Origin: Gari tellinella
Taxonomy: Eukaryota; Mollusca; Bivalvia; Cardiida; Psammobiidae
Length of the DNA stretch: 64,000 nucleotides
Direction: 5' to 3'
Assembly (NCBI GenBank): GCA_922989275.2
Contig: OV277861.1
Coordinates: 41,728,623 to 41,792,622 of the forward strand
Made by a program: the position numbers and the translations under genes. Shown one piece after another: positions 30,840-40,200 of the stretch (position 1 is the stretch's first letter; every line of letters begins with the position of its first letter). The notes under the pieces were generated by a model. That model was not told the origin of the DNA and ran no database searches. It saw only the letters and a list, made by a program, of their open reading frames with translations.

Positions 30840-31052
30840 TTAACCCTTATCCTGCGGTGATGTCGTCTGCTTGGAAATTGTCGTCTGCAAAGTTTGTTAA
30901 ATTTAGATTTATATATGTGTTTAATAAATAAACCCAAAGACGAGTGTCAAACACTTTGGATCCAGATCAGACGCCGCATTATGCGGCGTCTGATCTGGAT
31001 CTAAACTGTTTGCAAAAATCAATAAAGTCGCGACCAGCAGGCAAAGGGTTAA
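30840..31052. mobile_element. Family A element, complete
   Basis: TTAACCCTTATCCTGCGGTG, TGTCGTCTGCTT, ATTGTCGTCTGCAAAG, GACGAGTGTCAAACAC, hairpin 30945-31014 with tip GCCGCATTATGCGGC, end CCAGCAGGCAAAGGGTTAA. It shares its sub-type with 32530 and 43582. Confidence 0.75.
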
Positions 31053-31059
31053 GTCTAGT

Positions 31060-31215
31060 GCATGTTAGACTATTCAGGGCTGATTTGAACAATATTCTGT
31101 ATTGCAAAATGACAAACAGAGCAGACCCTGATCAGAGGGATCATGTATGAGACATTTGATCAGGGTCTACAGTGTGAACCGGACAAGTTAACGACGAGTT
31201 TACTCGTCGATAGAG
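31060..31215 (+). mobile_element. Family H piece
   Basis: AAAATGACAAACAGAGCAGA, CCTGATCAGAGGGATC, TGATCAGGGTCTACAGTGTG, GGACAAGTTAACGACGAGTT TACTCGTCGATAG. The left CCCCTGAAAC end is missing. Confidence 0.55.
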
Positions 31216-31472
31216 TTGAATGCGTCAACCAATACGCGCTTAGCATTATAATGGTTTGTAAAATTGTTTTAAGAATTACAAAACATGGATTTCTTGGAAG
31301 GGCGAATACAAATATGTATTCTGAAAAATGTGAAAATGAAACTTGTTTATTAGAAACATTGCAACTGCCAGAAGCTAGAGTTAACTCTTTCAACACTTAA
31401 ATAACTGTTGTCTGCTGAAATAGTTGTTTGCTGATTTGATAATCACCTAATCCTTATAAAATTTACAGACAT

Positions 31473-31721
31473 TGGTCCGTGTCATAAAACTTCGTACGAC
31501 ACAAACGGTCGTAAGTCAAAACTTTAAATACATTTAATTTCTGACGTCTCTATTCAATCCTGTCTTGTGACATCTCTTTGGAATCGTCTTTTCAAGACGA
31601 TTCCAAAGAGATGTCACAAGACAGGATAAGCTGGAGAAATAGATAATAATTTAGATTTTTATGGTCTGACTTACGACAACATATTTAAATGTCGTACGAA
31701 GTTTTATTAAACGGGCCCCAG
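31473..31721. mobile_element. MITE family G, complete
   Basis: TTGGTCCGTGTCATAAAACT and AAGTTTTATTAAACGGGCCC. The inner hairpin is perfect over GACATCTCTTTGGAATCGTC / GACGATTCCAAAGAGATGTC, with CTGTCTTGTG and its inverse outside. Confidence 0.75.
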
Positions 31722-31799
31722 GAACTGAAGGAGAAAGTTTAACATTTTGGAGTCGGTTCCACATTAAGTGCGGTCCGATCTGCATCTAGACTGTTCGCA

Positions 31800-31985
31800 G
31801 TGGTTTCCAAAACAGGTCTGCAGTTTACTTTCGACCTGTTTTAAACTACAATCTGCTTGGTCTGAGGTTATAGAAAAGAGTTAATAATTATGATACATGT
31901 ACATGTTTATGACTGTATAAACTGGAATTATTTCTTCAGTGGAGGCATAAATTGAATGCGCTTCTATGGCGGAATTGGTTAACTT
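31800..31985. mobile_element. Family E element with one hairpin arm lost
   Basis: Only AGTTTACTTTCGACCTGTTT TAAAC remains of the hairpin. ACAATCTGCTTGG, TATGACTGTATAAACTGGAA, TTCTTCAGTGGAGGCATAAA and ATGGCGGAATTGGTTAA follow. Confidence 0.6.
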
Positions 31986-32009
31986 TAGGTTGTTGTTGTA
32001 TTTGACAAT

Positions 32010-32230
32010 ATACAATACTTACAACTAAATGTCAAACAATGCATATCCTGATATTGATTTGAATTTGTTATTATGTTACATGGATTTTACTGTATTTCAT
32101 TCCTATCGCGACGTCCAGCTTATTATGCATAAAATTATCCTAATCAGATCCCTCTGATCTGGGTCTACGCTGATTGCATAGTACGCTGTTTGTAAATAGC
32201 AGTTATATGTGTCACTAAGGTTCTATGGTT
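32010..32230 (+). mobile_element. Decayed family H element
   Basis: AAATGTCAAACAATGCATAT CCTGAT ... CAGATCCCTCTGATCTGGGT CTACGCTG and GTACGCTGTTTGTAAATAGC, with an unrelated stretch of about 85 bp between the arms. Confidence 0.5.
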
Positions 32231-32389
32231 TAAAGAATAGAGGAGGTATTTCCGACATCATTATATGTGTTACATAAAATAGAACATAGTTATACATGTA
32301 GCATATAGCATACTGACAAAACAGAACATTATTTCATTTGACTTATATATACATGTTAGGAATTCTAACTTTAAGAAATATAAATAAAC

Positions 32390-32455
32390 TTGTTACGCGG
32401 CGTCTGATCAAGATTAAAAACTGTTTGCAAATATGGGTAAGACAGTGAATGGTTA
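32390..32455. repeat. Half of a family A hairpin
   Basis: TTACGCGGCGTCTGATCAAG ATTAAAAACTGTTTGCAAAT, then AAGACAGTGAATGGTTAA. The left arm is absent. Confidence 0.6.
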
Positions 32456-32529
32456 ATAATTTGAGTAACGCCCCAAATGCCTTTATCCCACATGTATACC
32501 AATTTAGGCTGGATCGGCAACTGTAAGTT

Positions 32530-32760
32530 GACCCAATTTCAAATCTGAACCTGCAGTAATATCGTCTGCTTTGAAATTGTCGTCTGCAAAAATATTTAAT
32601 TAAGATTTATACATTTCTATAAATAGAGAAACTTACAGTCGAATGTCAAACAGTTTGGGTCCAGATCAGACGCCGCGTTACGCGGCGTCTGATCTGGATC
32701 CAAACTGTTTGCAAATACCAGCCATGTCGCGAAATCGGCAGGATAATGGTTAAATCTTAT
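32530..32760. mobile_element. Family A element
   Basis: ATCTGAACCTGCAGTAATAT CGTCTGCTT, GTCGTCTGCAAAAA, hairpin 32646-32713 almost perfect with tip CGCCGCGTTACGCGGCG, right end CGGCAGGATAATGGTTAA. Confidence 0.75.
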
Positions 32761-32789
32761 TTGATGGATTTAAAACTTTAAACCCTTCA

Positions 32790-32990
32790 ATAGATCTACC
32801 ACAATATCGTCTTGCTTAAAGTTGCAGTCTGCTTTTATTTTTCAAATTGAAAGTTTGTCAATTTTGGTACAGATATGTCGATAGAAGAGACAAATAGATT
32901 GAATCCTGGTCAGAAGCCGGGTTACTCAGCGTCTGATCAGGATCCAAATGTCAGTGACTCAAACCAACGCAGTTAAGGTGTTTAACCATT
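32790..32990. mobile_element. Decayed family A element
   Basis: ATAGATCTACCACAATATCG TCTTGCTT, TTGCAGTCTGCTTTTAT, hairpin remnant GAATCCTGGTCAGAAGCCGG ... GCGTCTGATCAGGATCCAAA. Confidence 0.55.
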
Positions 32991-33119
32991 TCCGCATATT
33001 CAATAAAACGTTGACGTTTATGTTCTAGAGAGAGACGCCAGAAGGCAAAACGTGTTAACAGCAAAATCTGTATCTAGCAACTTTCCAATTATGACTCATG
33101 ATGGTTTCTATAGAAAGGT

Positions 33120-33220
33120 TGCTGTATATCGGCTTAATACAGGACAAAAGTAATACAGAAAATTATTGAATGAGCTTTCTGTATTTATAAGATCTACTTG
33201 TGACCTTTATTAAGCTGTCT
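33120..33220. mobile_element. Decayed hairpin element family J
   Basis: CGGCTTAATACAGGACAAAA GTAATACAGAAAA, then GAGCTTTCTGTATTTATAAG and GACCTTTATTAAGCTGTCTG. Mismatched arms. Confidence 0.55.
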
Positions 33221-33261
33221 GCATACTGTTAAACTGTGTCACCTTGTTGCATGCTTAATAA

Positions 33262-33472
33262 TACAGTAAAACCTCTCTATTACGACCACTAAACGAAGGA
33301 TATTTGATTGTATACAAAGACAGGTGACAGCTTAAAGCAAGGTGACAGTAAAACAGAAAGCTCCTTCAGGAGCTTTCTGTTTTACTGTCATTTTGCTTTA
33401 AGCAGTCACCTGACGTAAATACCTTTAATAGTTTACCTAATTACGTAGTCGTAATAGAGAGGTTTTGCTGTA
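33262..33472. mobile_element. MITE family D, full length
   Basis: TACAGTAAAACCTCTCTATT ACGACCACTAAA to GTCGTAATAGAGAGGTTTTG CTGTA, 211 bp, TA at both ends. The hairpin at about 33327-33413 has tip AAAGCTCCTTCAGGAGCTTT inside AGCAAGGTGACAGTAAAACA. Confidence 0.8.
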
Positions 33473-33894
33473 AATATACGTGTACATGGTTTACCGTTAT
33501 GTGGGCCAATACACATATATAAACCCCCTTAAGCGGATTTCAGTACAATCTTGATCTCACCTAATCGTTTCCTCAGACCGATTCATACTATTTGACACTT
33601 GTAACGAAGTTTTCTGCTTTACTTTCGAACTGCATCAACTTCCACCAAGACTGCCTAATCATATTTTGACTGTCCGCTTAAGCTTTGAGATGCAACCATC
33701 CGCTGGCGAACCACCTTAAAAAATTGACCATACATCATACGTCATGTACAGTTAAACCTGTGCTTCGCGCCACTTTAGTGAAACTTGATGTATTGATTAC
33801 TAAAGACAGGTACACAGCAGCACATGGCATGCACTAAATAAAACTATAAAGCCAATGCAGTCTGTTATGTACATTGTATGAACGATCGCTCATC
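33473..33894. other. No gene or repeat recognised
   Basis: An E-like fragment, GTTTTCTGCTTTACTTTCGA ACTGC, is seen at about 33609-33633; otherwise unclassified. Confidence 0.4.
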
Positions 33895-34270
33895 TTCCCT
33901 GAAACTTAAAATGGGCAATTCAAGTTTGCAATTAAGTTTTGCCCATTTTTGACCACATGTATTTAATTAAGGGTGTTTTAATATCATATTGTCAAATGAC
34001 AAACATGGCAGACTCGCTTAAGGAGATCAGGGACCCGACACGATACATTTTCAAAATATGTGTATCAAAAGGTACATGTATATAGATCTATAGAGAATCT
34101 ATATAAATTATACCTTTTGTCATAAATATTTTGAAAATCTTTCGCGTCGGGTCCCCGTGTTTTAGGAGCCCTTTGACCGGGCTCTTCGCTGTTTGCATAC
34201 TTGTAGGACATGTGTACTCTTCATGTACACACTGTTTGTAAAGGACGAGTATGTTCGTCGCCATGGTTGA
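33895..34270 (+). mobile_element. Family H element carrying a second foldback
   Basis: CTCATCTTCCCTGAAACTTA, ATGGGCAATTCAAG, TTGTCAAATGACAAACATGG and the right part CTTGTAGGACATGTGTACTC, AAAGGACGAGTATGTTCGTC GCCATGG. The central hairpin is replaced by the palindrome 34030-34155. Confidence 0.6.
34030..34155. repeat. Foldback nested in H
   Basis: GGGACCCGACACGATACATT TTCAAAATAT pairs with the inverse ATATTTTGAAAATCTTTCGC GTCGGGTCCC. The inner part pairs AAAAGGTACATGTATATAG with a diverged TATATAAATTATACCTTTT. Confidence 0.7.
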
Positions 34271-34321
34271 ACAAGTAAATTTCACATTGAAATTCTGAAG
34301 GTTATTTAACCTTCCTTGTGC

Positions 34322-34558
34322 AGCGCTTTTCAAGGGCTGCCATAATTTGACATGAAACATTGTAAGATTTCCAAATTTGCATTTTTCAAGTGCGAATTTA
34401 CGAAATGTACCGTTACCCCATAGCCTGTTTCTAGTTTTTGTTGACACGTGACTACTTAAAGCAGGCGTCTGACCTGGCTCCAAACAGTTTCCAATGAAAA
34501 CAATAGTTTGAGCCAAACGCGTTAATTGGGAAAGAATAACGTCTTCTGCACTGCGTAC
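34322..34558. mobile_element. Chimeric MITE: family L left half joined to family B right half
   Basis: AAGGGCTGCCATAATTTGAC, AAGATTTCCAAATTTGCATT, TACCCCATAGCCTGTTTCTA and GACTACTTAAAGCAGG match L with its E-type hairpin arm. It then passes at once into CGTCTGACCTGGCTCCAAAC, AATAGTTTGAGCCAAACGCG and GGGAAAGAATAACGTCTTCT GCACTG, the right half of B. Each half stops at its hairpin. Confidence 0.75.
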
Positions 34559-34999
34559 CAAGGGTGATAATAGGAAGACACAAATACCATGTAAAAAATA
34601 TCAACTTTTTATTTCATGACTTTTTAAAAATTATAACAGAACGTTCACAAGCAAGTACATATAGAAAAAATATAAAAGTACTTTATATCTCTTGAAACCA
34701 TAAATTCACTAATTAACATACCATAAAATCACTTATTTAAATATCACAACAGCATACCGCGTATCTTGAATGACCTAACGTTTATAGTGTCTACTCCACT
34801 AACTGTAAATGTATCTGCTTCCAAACGGTGGTAATTTTAAACTTTTAATATGTAGAACATCATGTAAGATTACTTTAGAGTTAAAGCGAGTGAAACGCGA
34901 TTTTGTGTTGACCATAATTTCCCAATCTTTACCAAAATTGGTCGTCACTCGGTGATGTTCGGTTCATACGAATGAGCTAACAAATTTCAATTGAATCCA
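34559..34999. other. AT-rich, no gene recognised
   Basis: Possibly a minus-strand retroposon tail at the start (AACTTTTTATTTCATGAC). No coding sequence seen. Confidence 0.35.
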
Positions 35000-35190
35000 G
35001 GGCTCCAGATAAGAGGTAGTTATTTCAACAAATCAAACATTTAATCACTCATTTCAGCACAAAATCCTATGGTGTTACTACTCATTAGAATCGTCTCGAA
35101 GAGACGATTCTAATGAGTAGTGACACCATAGGATTTAATTCAGAAATTAAGATTTTAAGTTTTGAAAAACTACCCTTATCTGTTGCTCTG
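35000..35190. mobile_element. MITE family F
   Basis: GGGCTCCAGATAAGAGGTAG, TTTCAGCAC, hairpin 35065-35133 of nearly perfect pairing (CCTATGGTGTTACTACTCAT / ATGAGTAGTGACACCATAGG, tip CGTCTCGAAGAGACG), end CTACCCTTATCTG. Confidence 0.75.
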
Positions 35191-36242
35191 TGAATCTAAG
35201 TGGTCTTTTAGCTATATCAGACTAAAATATAGACAGAAAACCAGGAAATGCGTATTTTAGTGAGAAACAAGTTCTTTTTTACGTTTTGCAACGGAAAAAA
35301 GGGATTGAGAAAAGGACAATGTCCGAGGAATTCCGAATGTGTGCCCCACTACAGGGGACACACAAAATAGGACCCGTTTTGATGATTGGAATTCTTGAAA
35401 TCATAAAATATCAAGTAATGGACACAATGACATGATACAAATCTATACCAAACATGTAACAAATCGTGACCTACTCTGCAAAACATGATTCTACACGCCG
35501 ATCTAAAGTGACCGACACCATTTTGAGCAAGGCCTAATACTATAAATAGAACACTAACCCTTATCATGCCTCAGTATCATTTGCATCCAAAACTGTCATC
35601 GGCGATGTTATTTAATGTGTAGTTTCCAAGTACATGTGTAACAATGTCAATATGTCTGTCAAACATTTTGAATCCTGATCAGACGCCGAGTAACTCGGCG
35701 TCTTATCTGGATCCAAAATGTTAGCAAATGTACCAGGCAAATGGTAGTTTTAGCACGATCAGGGTTAATATAAATAATTAGCCATCCAAACACGATCTTG
35801 TAACTTATATCTAGCAAATGAATGCATGTATAGGACAAAGCACTAGGGGGTACAATAAGTGTAAGTTATAAGCCATCAGTCTGCTTTAAAAATTGCCATT
35901 TGTGTATTTTTGCCACTTTTCGGGTATTTGTATAAAGTGTCACAGACTTATCAAACTTGGACTAGGCACCGAATAACTGAATGCCAAGTTTCGGTCAGAT
36001 TTAGCCTATGATATACTTGAAAACAGACTTCTGGTTTGGGAAGGGTGCTGCAAGAGAGTCTAAACGAGTATATCAACTGAATATAGTTGTTAAAGTTTTT
36101 TTTCTCTATGATATGTGAGTTTGTAGTCCATATTCCGTCAAGACATTGACTGTTACAAAACAGTGCCACTTGTTTTTATTGGAACAATAAAGGTACTCTA
36201 CAAGAAGAAGAAATTAAACGTTTAACCACAAAGATAACAACA
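35191..36242. repeat. No gene; two family A copies
   Basis: 35564-35768 is an A element (TAACCCTTATCATGCC, hairpin 35657-35725 with tip CGCCGAGTAACTCGGCG, end CGATCAGGGTTAA). Its arms share CATTTTG / CAAAATG instead of CAGTTTG / CAAACTG. About 35880-36010 is a decayed A copy. The rest is unclassified. Confidence 0.6.
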
Positions 36243-36430
36243 TGTTTCCAGACAAGAGGGGGTAAAGTTTAAATGTCCAATATGTTCTTTATTACTCACC
36301 AAGTCCTATGTTGTGACGACTCATTAGAATCGTCTCGAAGAGACGATTCTAATGAATAGTCACAACATAGGATTTGGTGAAGACAGAACGATTTTAGTAT
36401 TTTGAAATACTCCCCTTATCTGGAGCTTGG
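36243..36430. mobile_element. MITE family F just downstream of KLF5
   Basis: Hairpin about 36303-36375: CCTATGTTGTGACGACTCAT TAGAATCGTCTC pairs with its inverse. The arms differ from other F copies at mirrored positions (GTTGTGAC / GTCACAAC). Right end CTCCCCTTATCTGGAGC. Confidence 0.75.
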
Positions 36431-36496
36431 TAACAACACTAACAATGAAAAAGTGTGCTGCACAAAACGTACACCAAGAAAAAAGATCTATGCAAA

Positions 36497-36502
36497 TTTA
36501 TT
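36497..36502 (-). promoter_or_regulatory. Candidate poly(A) signal for KLF5
   Basis: AATAAA on the minus strand, about 510 nt after the KLF5 stop codon. The context GTTCATGAATAAATTTGC is plausible. Cleavage would fall roughly at 36475-36485. Not tested against transcripts. Confidence 0.4.
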
Positions 36503-37011
36503 CATGAACAAGAAACGAAAATGACATTTAAAGCCAGTGATAATTAAAAGAGCAGCTATATCTCTTATAACAATGACAACAATGTGACAATAACCAGTCA
36601 CCACGTGACTGTAACAGATACTCTCCTGTGAAAAAGAACAGCATTGCTACAGCCACCGCTACGCACTATCGGAGTTCCAACATGGCTGCCTACGCACATG
36701 TGTAATCCGGGGGTTAAAAACCTGTCTCTGATTTCTTGACCCGCAAACTGGCCAAAAATCGTTCAAAAAACCTTCTTCCAAAGACAAGCGCAAGGCTAGC
36801 ACTGTCCTTCCTGTGGACGTCAATCTTCGACAGCCTCGTCCAGCTCAGCAAGACAAAATGGCGTCACTTCCGGTACAAAGTCCACAGACAAAACGTCCGC
36901 ATTGCTGCGTTGACGACAAACCCGGTGAGTCTGGTCACCAGAAAGCTCACCAACAACCTGAGTGCCCTGAGGCGCACTGCAGTCGACAAAATCCCGCTGA
37001 TTTTGAAAAAG

Positions 37012-37259
37012 TCACTTGTTCTTGGGCTCGTGACGTTTCATGTGAAGGGCCAAGTGGTCTGATCGCGCGAACGAACGATCACACACCTTGCACTTGAAGG
37101 GCTTGGAACCAGTGTGTTTCCGGATGTGACGTGTAAGCTCGTCGGATCTGGCAAACCTCCACCCACAGGTCTGATAGTGACAGCGGTACGGTTTCTCTCC
37201 GGTGTGGATGCGCTGGTGAGCTTTCAAGTGCGAGCTCTTTGTGTAGGCTTTTCGGCAGT
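37012..37259 (-). other. KLF5: KLF5 coding exon 3 (zinc fingers)
   Basis: The acceptor TTTATTCCAG|AC completes codon 425 (Asn), so finger 1 reads CEFPNC across the junction. It encodes the rest of finger 1 and fingers 2-3 with linkers TGEKPY and TGSKPF, then EPKNK and TGA at 37014-37012. The plus-strand open frames over it are shadows. Confidence 0.9.
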
Positions 37260-40200
37260 CTGGAATAAACAAAGTGAACGAAACATAAATACATGTTCCA
37301 AATGTTCTTATACACTGTACTTGTAGAAAACGTCACATCATAGTTTCAGATTTATAAGGGAGGCGTTTAAAGTAAATAGAATTCTTTAAGTCAAGACCAA
37401 TCATTTCGTTTTAACTCCAAAATAGAACCGTCTCGAAGAGATGCTTCTAATTAGAAGTCACAACGCATGGTATAAGACCTAAAAGAGAAGACATTAAAAT
37501 GTTCAAGTTATCCCCTCTTATCTGGAAACCTTGACACAATAGGCGACCTTGTGCTTTGGTGGTACAATTAGTTATGGATATTTGCTGACAGTACAAGAGA
37601 CACGCACTACTAGTGTAACTATCAGGGCTCCAGATAAGGGGGGTATTTCAAAAACTAAAATCTTTATTTCTGCTTTAAACCCTATGGTGTCACTACTCAT
37701 TAGAATCGTCTCGAAGAGACGATTCTAATGAGTAGTAACACCATAGGATTTGATGCTAAAATAAGTGAGAAAATGTTGGATTTCTGCAGTTAACTCCCTC
37801 TTATCTGGAACCCTGAACTATTCTATACTTTGCAGTAGTAAGCGTGCAGCAAACTGCGTAGGCGACAACTTGTGAATGAACTGATGACTAATGCCAAACA
37901 AATTCCCATAGCATGCACTACATAAGAGCCTAACCTTTATCCGGCCAATGTTGATTCATTGGTAACTGCAAACAGTTTGGATCCCGATCAGACGCCGAGT
38001 AACTCGGCGTCTGATCAGGATCCAAACTGTTTGACATTCACGTCGATGTTTCTCTTATCTAAAATGCCTAGATTTTAAGATCGAGGAGTCAAAGCAGGCG
38101 ATATTTAAAACAGATGCATTTACAAAGAAGAAGTTAATAAGTTGCGTGTATAGACTGTTAAATTAGGTTATATTACTTATAAGAGTACTCTGACCTTCGT
38201 GTGATTTCTGAAGCTCTTAAGGAAATAATTAAATAAACACCTTTAATTTGAGAACAATTGTTTTAACGTTTTGAACAACCATTCATGTACAACACAGGCA
38301 ATCTTTAAAATAGATCGACTCTAAATACATGAAAATAGTAAAACAGAAAGCTCCTATAGAAGCTTTCTGCTTTACTTTTTTCCTATATTTGGATACCCAT
38401 GCTCAGTCATTGAAATTTGAATGGACGTTAACTAGAGAACTCGGCCCGTTTCATAAAACTTCGTACGACAATTGTTGTCGCAAGTCAGATTTAAGTCTTA
38501 ATAATTATTTATTTCTCAAACTAATCCTGTCTTGTGACATCCTTTTGGAATCGTCTTGAAAAGACGATTCCAAAAAGATGTCACAAGACAGGATAAGATA
38601 GAGAAATCAGAAATTAAATGTATTTTAAAGTTTTGACTTACGATCGTTTTTGTCGTACGATGTTTTATGAAACAGGTCCCTGGTCGAAAGAAGTAGGGAT
38701 ACTTACTAGGGAATTCACAGAAGTGTGTTCTCCTTTTTTCGAGATCTGGGTTGTTCTTCCTGTTATATTTTATCGTCGAACAGCCCGGGTGAGTTCTCTG
38801 CATCTTCTTCGACAAGTGGTGATGCCTTGCAGACCCTGGAGTTGGGATGTTCAGCATCGGGCTCATACCCAGCACCGACCCTGGCAGAGGAACTGCGCCT
38901 GGGAGGAGACCGGGGTACGGCGGTGGGGGTGTACGTCTGACCTCTAAACCGGTGTTGGGGCTACCCGGCTGGGAGCTGGGTGGAGTTGGGGGCATCAGTA
39001 CAGGTACTGTGTGTGGTGGGGTGGAGGTGTTTGTGTATCTGTGGCCCATGGGTGTCTGGCTCTTGACGACACCGCCAGAGCTGAACTGGCTGACGTAGTG
39101 TACGACAGGCGATGAGCTAGTGGACATCATTGATGACTGGGGTACTGGGATGGACAATGAGTTCGGTCTATCCATATAATCGGATGATTCAGACAGCATA
39201 CAGCTTGCTGGATTTTCTTGCTTGATGTTGACGTTATCGTAACTGGAATTTGAGTAGAGACATGAGGGCTTATCGTCAGTGTCCTCGATCTTTACAATGG
39301 GCACAACATCGTCCATGTCAATTTCACTGTCGTCATCAGCTAGGTTTATACTTGCTCGTAAACTGTCCCACATTGATGCACCTGACCCAGCTGATGTGTT
39401 ACTACTACTACTGTTCGGGTATCTTTTCTCTGGGACTAACCCATTTTCATATGATACGTAAGTGGCGTCCATATCAAAACCATTCTGAAACTTGGTAGCC
39501 TGAAGGCTTGGTAGGGGCTGCTTGGCCCTCGGCTCTAGTAACTTGGTAAGTGAACATTCCTTGTCAAAGAACTCGTCGACGAGTGAAGAACTCTCCCGCC
39601 TCTGGTTCGGCTCTATTGCGTATTGCACTAATTGTTGTTTCGATGCGGCCAGGAAACCCTTTCGAAGAGCGTTCAGGTCGGAGTCTTTGTACACCCCGGA
39701 TGATAGCCTCTTCTTGGCGGCCAAAAGTTCTGGGTTGTCTTTCGAGTCCCCGAAGAACTCGTCGACGAGTGATGAGCTCTCGCGACGGTTTTTCCCGCCA
39801 TGTGGAATGTCTAAGAAGGCAATGTATTTGTCTAAGTCATCTGGCTTGCCCTGAAATATAGATAAGGCTACCATTGTATCAACCGCTATAAAGAGTCGGA
39901 TGTCGACTAAGGATGCGTTCTGCTTTACTTTCAGGCTGCCTTAAACTACAGTGGAGAAGACGTCTTCCTTTCCCGATAAACGCGTAAATGCTTAAATCTA
40001 TTATTTCCTATGCAAAACAGTTTAGGGCCAGATCAGACACCGGGTAACTCGGTGCCTGATCAGGCTCCAAACTGTTTGCCACTCAAATTATAAAAGATTG
40101 AAAGAGTTTTCCAAAACATGGCTATTTTTGACATTTTATTCCATTGCAATTGCATTTAGAACTTTTCGTGTAAACGGGAAAGAATGGCGTCTTCATTGTT

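Noticed and set aside
31143..31400. 85-codon ORF after a family H piece
   Set aside because: The start lies in the H element, there is no recognisable domain, and a similar-length frame exists on the other strand.
34088..34561. 157-codon minus-strand ORF
   Set aside because: It crosses the L/B chimeric MITE and part of an H foldback. It has no domain and is a by-product of repeats.
38516..38706. Extension of the KLF5 exon 2 frame ([14 protein letters not shown]...)
   Set aside because: It follows a good GTAAGT donor and reads into a family G MITE. The zinc fingers need the splice to 37259.
39522..39861. Plus-strand open frames opposite KLF5 exon 2
   Set aside because: Shadow frames of a conserved coding exon, without recognisable domains.
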